The position numbers and the translations under genes were made by a program. Positions 50,438 to 57,644 of a stretch of 64,000 bases of DNA are shown in pieces. Below the pieces are notes generated by a model. The model did no database searches, was not told the origin of the DNA, and was given only the letters and a program-made list of their open reading frames with translations. The number at the start of each line of letters is the position of its first letter. The first letter of the stretch is position 1. The DNA is from Methylobacterium phyllostachyos (lineage in GTDB: Bacteria; Pseudomonadota; Alphaproteobacteria; Rhizobiales; Beijerinckiaceae), in contig NZ_FNHS01000023.1 in the NCBI RefSeq assembly GCF_900103445.1, positions 1 through 64,000 on the forward strand, read 5' to 3'.

Positions 50438-50824
50438 ATGTCCCTGAACCGCTCGATCCTGCTCCTGTTGCCGTTGCTCGGGGCCGCGCCCGCATCGGCG
50501 CAGACGACCGTCACCGGGCAGCCTGCGACGGGTGGTGCCTCCAGCGCAACCTCCGGCGGGCAGAACGCCGTGACGCGGCCGAACACCGATCACGCCCACG
50601 ACGACAGGCCAGCGGCCACCGGGACAGGGACGAACGTCAAGCTGGAGCGGGGCGCCAACAGCTTCACCGAGGGTGAAGTCCGCCGGCGCTTGGAGAAGGC
50701 CGGCTACCACGAGGTCAAGGATCTGAAGAAGGACGGCGACGGCATCTGGCACGCCAGCGCGATGGTGGACGGCAAAGCTGCCAGCATCGGCCTCGACTTC
50801 AAGGGGAACGTCGCGGTCCAGTAG
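50438..50824 (+). CDS. Secreted PepSY-like protein
   Basis: 128 residues from the Met at 50438: signal peptide MSLNRSILLLLPLLGAAPAS (cleavage after ASA), a Thr/Ser/Asn linker, then a beta-alpha module (FTEGEVRRRLEKAGYHEVKD ... HASAMVDGKAASIGLDFKGN), as in PepSY-type periplasmic domains that inhibit peptidases. Function in this cluster unknown, probably periplasmic stress. Confidence 0.6.
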   Translation: MSLNRSILLLLPLLGAAPASAQTTVTGQPATGGASSATSGGQNAVTRPNTDHAHDDRPAATGTGTNVKLERGANSFTEGEVRRRLEKAGYHEVKDLKKDGDGIWHASAMVDGKAASIGLDFKGNVAVQ

Positions 50825-50873
50825 CCGGTCCCCACGCTCGATCTGTCCCACCCGAATATCTTGGAGTCATCCC

Positions 50874-51569
50874 ATGCCAGCACAGACCCTCTCGGCTCTG
50901 TACGACCGCTACGACGACGCTGCGGCGGCTGTGACGAAGTTGGAGGCGGCTGGCGTGCCGCACTCCGATATCAGCCTCGTCAGCAACAAGGCGGAGACCG
51001 GCAATGCCGGAAGGGGCGACACGGCAGACCATGCCGCCACCGGGGCGGGGACCGGCGCGACGCTCGGCACGATCCTGGGCGGTGGCGCGGGCCTCCTTGC
51101 CGGCCTCGGGCTAATGGCCATCCCGGGCGTCGGTCCGGTCGTGGCCGCCGGTTGGCTCGTGGCGACGCTGACCGGTGCGGGCATCGGTGCAGCAGCGGGC
51201 GGTTTGACCGGCTCGCTGACCGGCGCCGGTGTGAGTGAGACCGACGCGCATGCTTACGCTGAAGGCGTGCGCCGCGGTGGCTCGCTGCTGACCGTGAGGG
51301 CGGATGAAGCTCACGCCGGCGTGGCCACGCGCATCCTGGAGGAGCACGGTGCCGTCGATCTCGACGCGCGCGCCCAGGGTTGGGAGAGCGAGGGCTGGAG
51401 CAGCAAGACTGCCGACGGGACCCCAAGGGACACATCGACCTTGATCGGCTCGGACGCGACTGCAGGCTCGGTCGTGCGCGAGAACGATGCGGTGAGCGCT
51501 CCCATGGCCGGTACGGATACGCCGATGTCGGGTGCCCGCAGGGTGCGTGTCTACAACCACCCAGTCTGA
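50874..51569 (+). CDS. General stress protein (YflT-like) with Gly-rich membrane hairpin
   Basis: 231 residues. N-terminal ALYDRYDDAAAAVTKLEAAG, a Gly/Ala-rich hydrophobic pair (LGTILGGGAGLLAGLGLMAI; AGWLVATLTGAGIGAAAGG), then AYAEGVRRGGSLLTVRADEA and ILEEHGAVDLDARAQGWE shared with the 49418 protein, and a Ser/Thr tail. Likely membrane-associated and stress-induced. Confidence 0.7.
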   Translation: MPAQTLSALYDRYDDAAAAVTKLEAAGVPHSDISLVSNKAETGNAGRGDTADHAATGAGTGATLGTILGGGAGLLAGLGLMAIPGVGPVVAAGWLVATLTGAGIGAAAGGLTGSLTGAGVSETDAHAYAEGVRRGGSLLTVRADEAHAGVATRILEEHGAVDLDARAQGWESEGWSSKTADGTPRDTSTLIGSDATAGSVVRENDAVSAPMAGTDTPMSGARRVRVYNHPV

Positions 51570-51653
51570 TCCTCGGCATCCATCCTTGGGTCCGGCCTCA
51601 TCGTCGACCCATACGATCATCCCGGCTTTAGGGCCGCTCCCGGAGCACCACTC

Positions 51654-52142
51654 ATGGGCCTACTCGACAGCATCATCGGCAGCGTGGTCGGCGGTAACGC
51701 CGGTCAGCAACAGGGCGGCAGCGCTAACCCCCTCGTCGGCGTCCTGATGAGCCTTCTGGCAGCGCGGGCCGGAGGCGGCGGCCTCGGCGGCATGTTGGGT
51801 AACGCGGGCGGCGGCATGGCTGGCGCCGGTCAGGGCGGTCTCGGCGGTCTGCTCGGTGGTGCAGGCGCAGCCGGCGGTCTCGGTGCCCTGATCGAGCAAT
51901 TCACCCAGGCCGGCCACGGTGGGGCGATCAATTCATGGATCGGAAACGGCCAAAATCAGCCGATCGCGCCGCACGATCTTGGCGCCGCGCTCGGTCCGGA
52001 GACGGTGGGCCAGCTCTCGCAGCAGACCGGCATGGGCAGTTCCGACCTCCTGTCGCAGCTCTCGCAATTGCTGCCTGGCGTAATCAATCAGCTCACCCCG
52101 CAAGGTCGGATGCCGACCGAGCAAGAGCACGCGCACTGGTAA
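51654..52142 (+). CDS. YidB family (DUF937) protein
   Basis: 162 residues. MGLLDSIIGSVVGGNAGQQQ start, a long Gly/Ala stretch, then the DUF937 end: IEQFTQAGHGGAINSWIGNG, PHDLGAALGPETVGQLSQQT, LLSQLSQLLPGVINQLTPQG. YidB proteins are small and of unknown function, frequently beside stress genes. Fifth co-oriented gene of the cluster. Confidence 0.85.
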   Translation: MGLLDSIIGSVVGGNAGQQQGGSANPLVGVLMSLLAARAGGGGLGGMLGNAGGGMAGAGQGGLGGLLGGAGAAGGLGALIEQFTQAGHGGAINSWIGNGQNQPIAPHDLGAALGPETVGQLSQQTGMGSSDLLSQLSQLLPGVINQLTPQGRMPTEQEHAHW

Positions 52143-52453
52143 GGTTCTTCGCGGCCGATCAACGGGACCGATTACGAGATAACCCTACGTCAGTTGCAGC
52201 AGGCCATATGCTCCGCGGTGCTCGACAGCCTGTCGGGGCAGGCCAACCATGTCACATGGCGACTTACTTTTCCGGCTCTCACGGGAGCTTCCCTCGGCGG
52301 TGAACCGCTACGCCGCTGATGGCAGGTTGCCCGTCCACTGACGCGGTGAGCCTGAGGACACGCCGCACGCCGGTTGAGGACGACCTCGCCCGGACGCGCC
52401 GGTCGATACGACCGCAACGAGCACCGTGACGGTGCCGAACGAGGAATACAGCC
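52143..52453. other. Gene-free stretch in the stress cluster
   Basis: 311 bases between the YidB gene and the His/Lys/Ala-rich gene. I see no ORF with protein character, no terminator with a T run and no repeat. Confidence 0.4.
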
Positions 52454-52648
52454 ATGGCCCAGAACGCACACCACGAGGCGGCCAAGCATCACGAGGCAGC
52501 CGCCAAGTCGCACAAGACGGCCGCCGAGCACCACGAGAAGGGCGACGCCAAGACGGCCGGCAAGCACGCCGAAGAGGCCCACGGTCATTCGGCGAAGGCG
52601 CACGAGAGCTCGACCAAGGCTCACGGCAAGAGCACCGGCAAGCACTGA
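52454..52648 (+). CDS. His/Lys/Ala-rich small protein
   Basis: 64 residues made almost wholly of Ala, His, Lys, Glu and Ser (HHEAAAKSHKTAAEHHEKGD) with irregular repeats of H-x-x-x-x and K-A-H. It is likely helical and highly soluble, like desiccation-type or metal-buffering proteins. Its place at the end of a stress cluster supports that reading. No enzyme motif. Confidence 0.55.
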   Translation: MAQNAHHEAAKHHEAAAKSHKTAAEHHEKGDAKTAGKHAEEAHGHSAKAHESSTKAHGKSTGKH

Positions 52649-52713
52649 TCGGCTCTGCGTAAACCAGCCGGGCCCGGCGTATGTGGGCCCGGCTGCCAAT
52701 CATGAGGGACACC

Positions 52714-52866
52714 ATGGACGAGAACCGCATCACCGGCGCCGCGAAGGAACTCGGCGGCAAGGTTCAGGGTAAGGTTGGCGACGCGATTGGCGACCGTGAG
52801 ACCCAGGGCAAGGGCAGGGTGGATTTGCGCAGGTCCACTTTTGTGCGTGAGTTGGCAGAAGACTGA
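52714..52866 (+). pseudogene. CsbD-like stress protein, truncated
   Basis: Begins as a good CsbD protein (MDENRITGAAKELGGKVQGK then VGDAIGDRETQGKG) and then changes abruptly at about 52815 to VDLRRSTFVRELAED with no CsbD character. A normal CsbD is 60-70 residues with a second repeated half. Loss of the 3' half by a rearrangement is likely, and the downstream 180 bases contain no gene. Last element of the stress cluster. Confidence 0.6.
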
Positions 52867-53049
52867 TCAACGGCCGCTTTCGGGAAGCGCCAACGGCGTC
52901 TTTAGCGGCCGGGTTGGGTCGCTAGCCGTAGGACCGCTTAGGGTGGTTTCCTGCCCGTCCGCTTCTGGACAGCGGTCGCATCAAGCAGACCTAGCCGTGG
53001 GGACCGCTCACGACCCTATCCGCACCGACCTTACCTGTAGCCGCTCGGC

Positions 53050-53220
53050 TTACTCCTGCCACGCATCCCACTCGTCCTGAACCGCCTCAATGCGGGTATG
53101 CAGGTGGCCAGCGTCGATAGCGGTTTCCATCAGCATGTCCTGGGCGGCGGCGAGTTGCTGGCGCAATTCGGCATTCTCGGTCGCCAGGACGAGGAGAAGG
53201 GCAGCCAGGTCATCGCTCAT
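53050..53220 (-). CDS. Hypothetical small coiled-coil protein
   Basis: 56 residues from the Met at 53220, MSDDLAALLLVLATENAELR then QQLAAAQDMLMETAID. Heptad-rich coiled coil, no family known. Its upstream region lies in the repeat shared with 56673-56797. Confidence 0.45.
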   Translation of the reverse strand: MSDDLAALLLVLATENAELRQQLAAAQDMLMETAIDAGHLHTRIEAVQDEWDAWQE

Positions 53221-53291
53221 CCAGACTCCACGTCGCCGCAAGGCCGCGCGTCCAGCTGGGCTCAGGCTCGGCCGCAATCGCGTCCGATCAG

Positions 53292-53415
53292 CGCGACTGC
53301 GCCGGCGATGCCGCACCGAGGTCGAGGGGTATCCGGCCCCGGTGCTGCTCTTCCGGCGCGCGGTCGGAGCCAATCGCTGAGGGTATGGTGGTGCGGTATG
53401 GTTAGCCGATCTTGT
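53292..53415. repeat. Intergenic repeat, copy A (partner 56673-56797)
   Basis: About 120 bases, starting CGCGACTGC and running through GCTGAGGGTATGG, are similar to 56673-56797, same orientation. A plus-strand reading frame and its stop are kept (RRAVGANR versus RRAAGADR), so it could also be the end of a worn gene. Confidence 0.6.
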
Positions 53416-53454
53416 ATGAACCCCGCGCGACCAAGTCCACGTCGCGGCTTACAA

Positions 53455-53676
53455 TCACATGCGGGAACGACGCATGTGGTGACGTCGATGGCGGTTCATG
53501 TGCCGCATACCCATCATGCCCCGCTGGCCGCCCATGCGCTTCTCTGATGGGCTCTTCACGCTGCCGGGATTGTTCATGTTGCTCTGAGCGCTGCCGCCGC
53601 CAGTGGACATCTGAGCGAACGCCGCTCCGGTAATTGCGAACGATAGTGCTGCAGCGAGGGCAAAAGTCTTCATCAT
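53455..53676 (-). CDS. Secreted Met/His/Arg-rich small protein
   Basis: 73 residues from the Met at 53676: signal peptide MMKTFALAAALSFAITGAAF with cleavage after AFA. The mature part is Gly/Ser/Asn then basic and methionine-rich (KRMGGQRGMMGMRHMNRHRR). Met/His clusters suggest copper or silver binding in the periplasm, which is inference. Confidence 0.55.
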   Translation of the reverse strand: MMKTFALAAALSFAITGAAFAQMSTGGGSAQSNMNNPGSVKSPSEKRMGGQRGMMGMRHMNRHRRHHMRRSRM

Positions 53677-53774
53677 GGCGTTTTCCTCCAGACGGATCAG
53701 CTCGATCAGTCGAGGGACAAACACCACCGTGCCTGATATTGTTCAGGCTATAACCTTGAGAATAGTGATGGGCC

Positions 53775-53948
53775 CTACCGACGTCGCAGCCTCAGAGTCA
53801 GGATCAGCGCACTGGGCCAGAACATGAGGCTGAGCAAGGCGATCGGAACGATGGGTCGCCCTTTCCACCAGACGATGACGACTCGCAGGAACAGGACCGG
53901 GATGGCCGCTGCCAGAAAGGCCCAGAACTGAAGGTCGGATAGATCCAT
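53775..53948 (-). CDS. Small two-helix membrane protein
   Basis: 57 residues, MDLSDLQFWAFLAAAIPVLF, then VVIVWWKGRPIVPIALLSLM: two membrane helices with a basic loop and a LRLRRR end. No family recognised. Lies upstream of the HNH copy 4, on the other strand. Confidence 0.45.
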   Translation of the reverse strand: MDLSDLQFWAFLAAAIPVLFLRVVIVWWKGRPIVPIALLSLMFWPSALILTLRLRRR

Positions 53949-54013
53949 GTGAGATCCGTAGCAGCCTTCTGCCGCTACGCTTTCTTCACGCCCGGTGGCA
54001 CAGTGCGTCCACC

Positions 54014-54430
54014 ATGCCGATCCGGCCCGAGCACCGCTTCTTCTACCCGATCGACTGGGCGCAGCTCTCGGCCGTGATCCGGTTCGGCCGGGCTAAGGGC
54101 TTCGGGCGGCCGCACGGGCAAAAGATGGTCTACCACCTCGGCGATGGCCGCTGGTGGGATGCGCAAGCCGGCCGGTGGCGCGATGGGTGGGGCAGGCGGA
54201 TCCGGATCGCTGCGGAAGCTGACATCCTGAAACGGGCCCGCCGGACGCGGGTCGTCCTGGCGGCGGCCCATCGAGATCACGACACCTCGAACAACGCGGA
54301 TGCCAACCTCGCGGCCTTCCGCCAGCGCTGCCACATGATCCATGATCGGCCCGAGCATCAGCGGCGGCGCTGGCGCACGCTGTTCCGGCGGAAGGCGCTC
54401 GGGGATCTGTTCGGTGGCCCCTACGTTTAG
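54014..54430 (+). pseudogene. HNH-like zinc protein, copy 4, zinc ligands lost
   Basis: 138 residues, otherwise colinear with copies 2 and 3: MPIRPEHRFFYPIDWAQLSA, HLGDGRWWD, AHRDHDTSNN. The CEGC zinc knuckle is deleted (AKGFGRPHG) and the first Cys of CQRCH is Arg (FRQRCHMIHD), so three of four zinc Cys are gone. It is probably inactive even though the frame is open. Confidence 0.65.
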
Positions 54431-54553
54431 ACGAGGCTGAGAACACGGAGCCGTTCAACCCTAGGCAAGGAACGGGTTCACGGAAGCGCGATTGCCTTGT
54501 TGCCGCATGGTGGACTCCTACGTCCGACCGGCGGTCAACAGGGAGATACGCCA

Positions 54554-54814
54554 ATGAAAACAGTACTTGCCATCGCCACCGTCTTCATCCTCGCCGGCCC
54601 AGCATTCGCTGCGGAAGGCGGTTCAAGCCGCTCTGGCACATCGAACAGCACGGGTGCGAGTGATGCCGGATCAGGCTCCTCACCTGGTGCATCGGGAAGC
54701 GGTCCCTCAACCGGCGGAATGAGCCGTTCGGGCACGATGAACAGCACGGGCGCCAACGATGCGGGATCCGGATCAAAGCCGGGTGGCACCAGCGGCACCC
54801 CTGGAAACCGCTGA
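54554..54814 (+). CDS. Secreted Ser/Gly-rich repeat protein
   Basis: 86 residues from the Met at 54554 with GGGAGAT upstream. Signal peptide MKTVLAIATVFILAGPAFAA. The mature part is two copies of a 20-residue repeat, SRSGTxNSTGAxDAGSGSxP, with a Gly-rich end. Disordered; a surface or matrix protein is possible. No enzyme motif. Confidence 0.6.
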   Translation: MKTVLAIATVFILAGPAFAAEGGSSRSGTSNSTGASDAGSGSSPGASGSGPSTGGMSRSGTMNSTGANDAGSGSKPGGTSGTPGNR

Positions 54815-54959
54815 TTGCATCGCCGGCGTAACGAGGCGTTAGCCGCTCTCGTTCAGCTTCAATCTCAGCGACCGGGCCTAGCCCGATTGCCTTCAGAGCA
54901 GCGCGCCGGCTCCAAAGACAGGACCCTTAGTGCGCGGCGTCGTCGGCACAGTCGCAGCT

Positions 54960-54993
54960 GAGGCCCGCCCTATTCCCCCGAGGGGCGGGCCTC
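54960..54993. terminator. Strong hairpin without T run
   Basis: GAGGCCCGCCC/GGGCGGGCCTC stem, loop TATTCCCCCGAG. Position after the secreted repeat gene suggests a terminator or transcript stabiliser. Confidence 0.5.
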
Positions 54994-55021
54994 AGGCCTT
55001 CGTTTCCTGCGCCTGCCGGAC

Positions 55022-55052
55022 AAAGAAAAGGCCACCCCCGAAGGAGCGGCCT
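55022..55052 (-). terminator. Intrinsic terminator (minus strand)
   Basis: On the minus strand AGGCCGCTCC-TTCG-GGGGTGGCCT is followed by TTTCTTT. It is suitable for ending the structured RNA copy B or the lipoprotein transcript. Confidence 0.7.
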
Positions 55053-55235
55053 GAAGTCAAGGGAGGAAACGCCCTTGGGAGGGCAACGAAAACGCGACGC
55101 CATCGCGATCTCGCACTGCAAACCTAGGCCACCGCACCGCGGCAGACAACCGACTGAATGTTGTAGACACGCACTTTAGTGGGCTGTGGGGTTGTAGAGG
55201 TGCAGTTCCGCATCGTGCCGCAACACGTAGGCCAT

Positions 55236-55398
55236 GGGCCGGTGCCCTGCGGTGTCCAGATCCCCCGCGGCACACGACCCTCACGCGACTGCCCGGCCTA
55301 GGCTTCACGGACGGGACGCGGGGAACTGGCCCGTGATCACCTGTCATCACGTGCTTGCCCGCCGCAGGCTTTACGGTGTCGCGAACACCTCGGGCGTG
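55236..55398 (-). ncRNA. Candidate structured RNA, 6S-like (copy B)
   Basis: About 160 bases homologous to 12290-12450. Closing stem GGUGUUCGC (from 55389) with GCAGGGCACC (to 55241), showing a compensatory change relative to copy A. Inner stem AGUUCCCCGCG/CGCGGGGGAUCU. GGGCCAGUUCCCC recalls the bubble region of E. coli 6S RNA. Covariation supports a conserved RNA on the minus strand; the 6S identity is tentative. The terminator at 55022-55052 lies downstream. Confidence 0.5.
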
Positions 55399-55448
55399 CT
55401 GACGGGAAGAAGCGGTGCTGTAGCAAGCTCGTGAGAGGCTGTCGCTGG

Positions 55449-55808
55449 TTAGGCTCCGCGGCGTTGCGCCTTCAGCTGCTGCAGGGTGCGCTGGCTCTCG
55501 CGCTCGAACTGCGCTGGGGTGATCTCTCCAGCATCAACACGGCGCGCCAGCTGCTTGCGGTACTCCAGCGCTTCCTCTTCCTGCGCGCTCAGCGGCACGC
55601 TGGCCCGCGCAGCCGTCTGGGTGCGTTCAGCCCATTCCGTGTAGCTGATGCGATGGGCATCGCGATCCGCTCTGAGGCGGGCGACATCTTCCTGGAGAAG
55701 CGCGGCGCCCCGAAGGCCTAAAACAGCTTGCTGCGGCCCTGGGGTACTTGTTTGGCAAGCCACCAGGCCAACCGTGCTGAGCAGGATCGCGGCGATGTGT
55801 CGGTTCAT
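55449..55808 (-). CDS. Putative lipoprotein
   Basis: 119 residues. Lipobox LSTVGLVAC: the Cys would be lipidated. The mature chain is helical and charged (ALLQEDVARLRADRDAHRIS; EYRKQLARRVDAGEITPAQF), ending as a coiled coil. It sits alone on the minus strand downstream of small genes. Function unknown. Confidence 0.65.
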   Translation of the reverse strand: MNRHIAAILLSTVGLVACQTSTPGPQQAVLGLRGAALLQEDVARLRADRDAHRISYTEWAERTQTAARASVPLSAQEEEALEYRKQLARRVDAGEITPAQFERESQRTLQQLKAQRRGA

Positions 55809-55888
55809 GAGCAGCCCCTCGTTCAGGGCGAGCTAAGCTGGTCCATGCCGATGAAGCGAGGGCGGATTGGCCACAGTTGGCCATTCCG

Positions 55889-56071
55889 TCATGAGCGAAA
55901 GAAACGATGGAACTGGTCGGGCGTGTATTGCGCTCCTCGACGGTCGGCGATCATCACGTCGAGATAGCCGCGTCGCATCATCTCCGTGGCCTTAGCCAAG
56001 GCATGGATGACGGTATCACAACCGATCAGCGCCATGCCCCGATTTGCTACGCCAGTGACGGTGAAGGCCAT
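55889..56071 (-). CDS. Hypothetical small protein (relative of 16169-16390)
   Basis: 60 residues. MAFTVTGVANRGMALIGCDT, helix ALAKATEMMRRGYLDVMIAD, then YTPDQFHRFFRS. The pattern FTV...A..E..R.GY.DV.. D is shared with the protein at 16169. Function unknown. Confidence 0.5.
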   Translation of the reverse strand: MAFTVTGVANRGMALIGCDTVIHALAKATEMMRRGYLDVMIADRRGAQYTPDQFHRFFRS

Positions 56072-56082
56072 CTAACCTCTTT

Positions 56083-56307
56083 TTGGATGTTAAAGAACAA
56101 TTCCGCCAACTCTGTGTGGTGAAAATATCGGAGCCATCGAGATCGGCCGAAGAAATTTCAGCAGCCATAGGCTATGCCGAGAGATATTTTGTAGAAACTA
56201 CATTTGACAGCTTCCACGCGCTTCGTCGTGTTCGTCATACCGCTTGGACGCCGACCGTCACCGCATGGCTCGCTATGAGCCAGCTTGATGGCATCAAGGT
56301 TGTTTGA
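56083..56307 (+). CDS. Hypothetical small protein, weak
   Basis: 74 residues, MDVKEQFRQLCVVKISEPSR then EEISAAIGYAERYFVETTFD. The AT-rich start and mixed composition leave it uncertain. It could begin at a later GTG. No family recognised. Confidence 0.3.
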   Translation: MDVKEQFRQLCVVKISEPSRSAEEISAAIGYAERYFVETTFDSFHALRRVRHTAWTPTVTAWLAMSQLDGIKVV

Positions 56308-56334
56308 TCCTTCCTCTGTGGCTACAGCCACGCT

Positions 56335-56523
56335 ATGCCCGAAAAGCTGAACGACCTCCTTGAACGCCTCAAGACGCAGCAACGCATGCTCATCCTCGCG
56401 ATGGCCGAGCATAGCGGTCTTCCGGCCGGGAGCATGCTGCGCCAGGTCGCCGAGTTGGAGAACGTGATCGCGGCTGTTGAGGCGGTGGCGGCCGAGGAAG
56501 CGGACCGAGCGAGGCGGGCTTGA
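56335..56523 (+). CDS. Small helical protein (copy B of a 62-residue family)
   Basis: 62 residues, paralogue of 5333-5521: EKLNDLLERLKTQQRMLILA, EHSGLPAGSMLRQVAELENV, then AVEAVAAEEADRARRA. The same Met start in both copies. Two-helix coiled coil, function unknown. Confidence 0.6.
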   Translation: MPEKLNDLLERLKTQQRMLILAMAEHSGLPAGSMLRQVAELENVIAAVEAVAAEEADRARRA

Positions 56524-56832
56524 TATCTGCCTAGACCGATACCTCGGCAGTGTCACAGCAAGCGACTGCAGCGTGCAGCAAAGGGCGGTATTCGACGGCT
56601 ACGGTACGGTCGCGACTACGGTAGGAGCAGAGGGGATCACATCACACGAACTGAGAGTGCAGGTAGGGTTATCGCGACTGCACCGGCGAGGCCGCACCTG
56701 GGCGTTGCGAGACGGTATCCCGGCGCTGCTCTGCCGGCGCGCGGCCGGAGCCGATCGCTGAGGGTATGGTGGCGCGGGGTGGTTAATGGATCTCGTACAA
56801 CGGCTTGGAGTCGCCGACATCCAGCTACGAGA
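56524..56832. repeat. Intergenic stretch holding repeat copy B (56673-56797)
   Basis: 309 bases without a supported gene. 56673-56797 is homologous to 53292-53415, same orientation. The rest shows nothing I can assign. Confidence 0.55.
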
Positions 56833-57294
56833 TCAAGCCGCCCGACGGTTCTTCTTCGGTGCGTCCTCAGCCATTGCACCTGGCTGACCCAGCCCAATCG
56901 CCTTCGCGAGCGCCGAGCGCTGGGCAGCATAGCTCGGGGCAACCATCGGGTAATCGGGCGACAGACCGTACTGGAGCCGGTAGCGCTCCGGCGTCAGCCC
57001 GTGCGCGGTGAGGTGGCGTTTCAGGGTCTTATAGGACCGTCCGTCGAGGAAGCTGACGATCCCATCGTCTCGGATCGATTTGTGGATTTGGGCTGTGCTC
57101 GGCTTCTCGATATCGAACTCGGACACCGGCACTGAGCCGCCCGGCTTCAGCGTATCGAGGGCCGCGTGGATGCTTTTAATCAGCTTCGGAAGCTCGACTG
57201 CGGGGACTGAATTCTTCGTGACGTAGGCAGAGACAATTTCGCCGGTAAGCTCGGCCAAATTCAAGCCTGGATTGTGAAAATCCTCGGTCATCAA
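56833..57294 (-). CDS. MucR/Ros family regulator lacking the first zinc ligand (copy B)
   Basis: 153 residues. N-terminal oligomerisation part (LAELTGEIVSAYVTKNSVPA), then IHKSIRDDGIVSFLDGRSYK, TLKRHLTAHGLTPERYRLQY, GLSPDYPMVAPSYAAQRSAL. The VSFLDG stretch replaces C-L-x-D-G, so the usual zinc Cys is absent, as in copy A (19011-19469). Upstream DNA is AT-rich, which suits autoregulation. Next to the c-di-GMP block. Confidence 0.8.
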   Translation of the reverse strand: MMTEDFHNPGLNLAELTGEIVSAYVTKNSVPAVELPKLIKSIHAALDTLKPGGSVPVSEFDIEKPSTAQIHKSIRDDGIVSFLDGRSYKTLKRHLTAHGLTPERYRLQYGLSPDYPMVAPSYAAQRSALAKAIGLGQPGAMAEDAPKKNRRAA

Positions 57295-57644
57295 GGCATT
57301 CTTTCGGATAGTTTATGCCCCCCGTAAAAATGATTTTCCATACGAGACGTCACAAGTAAATGCGGCTTCCAACCGCATAGATTGGTGAAATTGTCGCATC
57401 TTGTGGAATTAATACTTTTTTGGAGACGGGAAGCATGATCGGGGGCCAAATGGCTCGCGGTGGCATGACGTCAGCCCGAATTGGGCGCACAGGGCATGGC
57501 ACAAGCCCTGATCAAAAAGGCAGCAAGAGAAGGCTGCCCGAGCGTCCCTGTCAGCCGCTGATACGATGTAACGGGAGAGTACGGGGGTCAGGGGTCAGCT
57601 GCTGATCGGGAATGGCGTTGCCTAAACCGTTGTGACGCTCTGGT
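57295..57644. other. Spacer between mucR copy B and EAL-CZB copy B
   Basis: 350 bases. The left half is AT-rich and may hold the mucR promoter. From 57467 on it is the flank of the 1.23-kb duplicated segment. No gene is supported. Confidence 0.45.

Larger units (their letters stand above)
54815..55235. other. Gene-free region left of the structured RNA
   Basis: About 420 bases containing two hairpins (54960-54993 and 55022-55052) and the 3' side of the structured RNA. No gene is supported. Confidence 0.45.

Noticed and set aside
49553..50851. 432-residue minus-strand frame over the stress cluster
   Set aside because: Antisense of the DUF2382 genes; its composition (Leu/Arg/Gly with no motif) is typical of a shadow frame.
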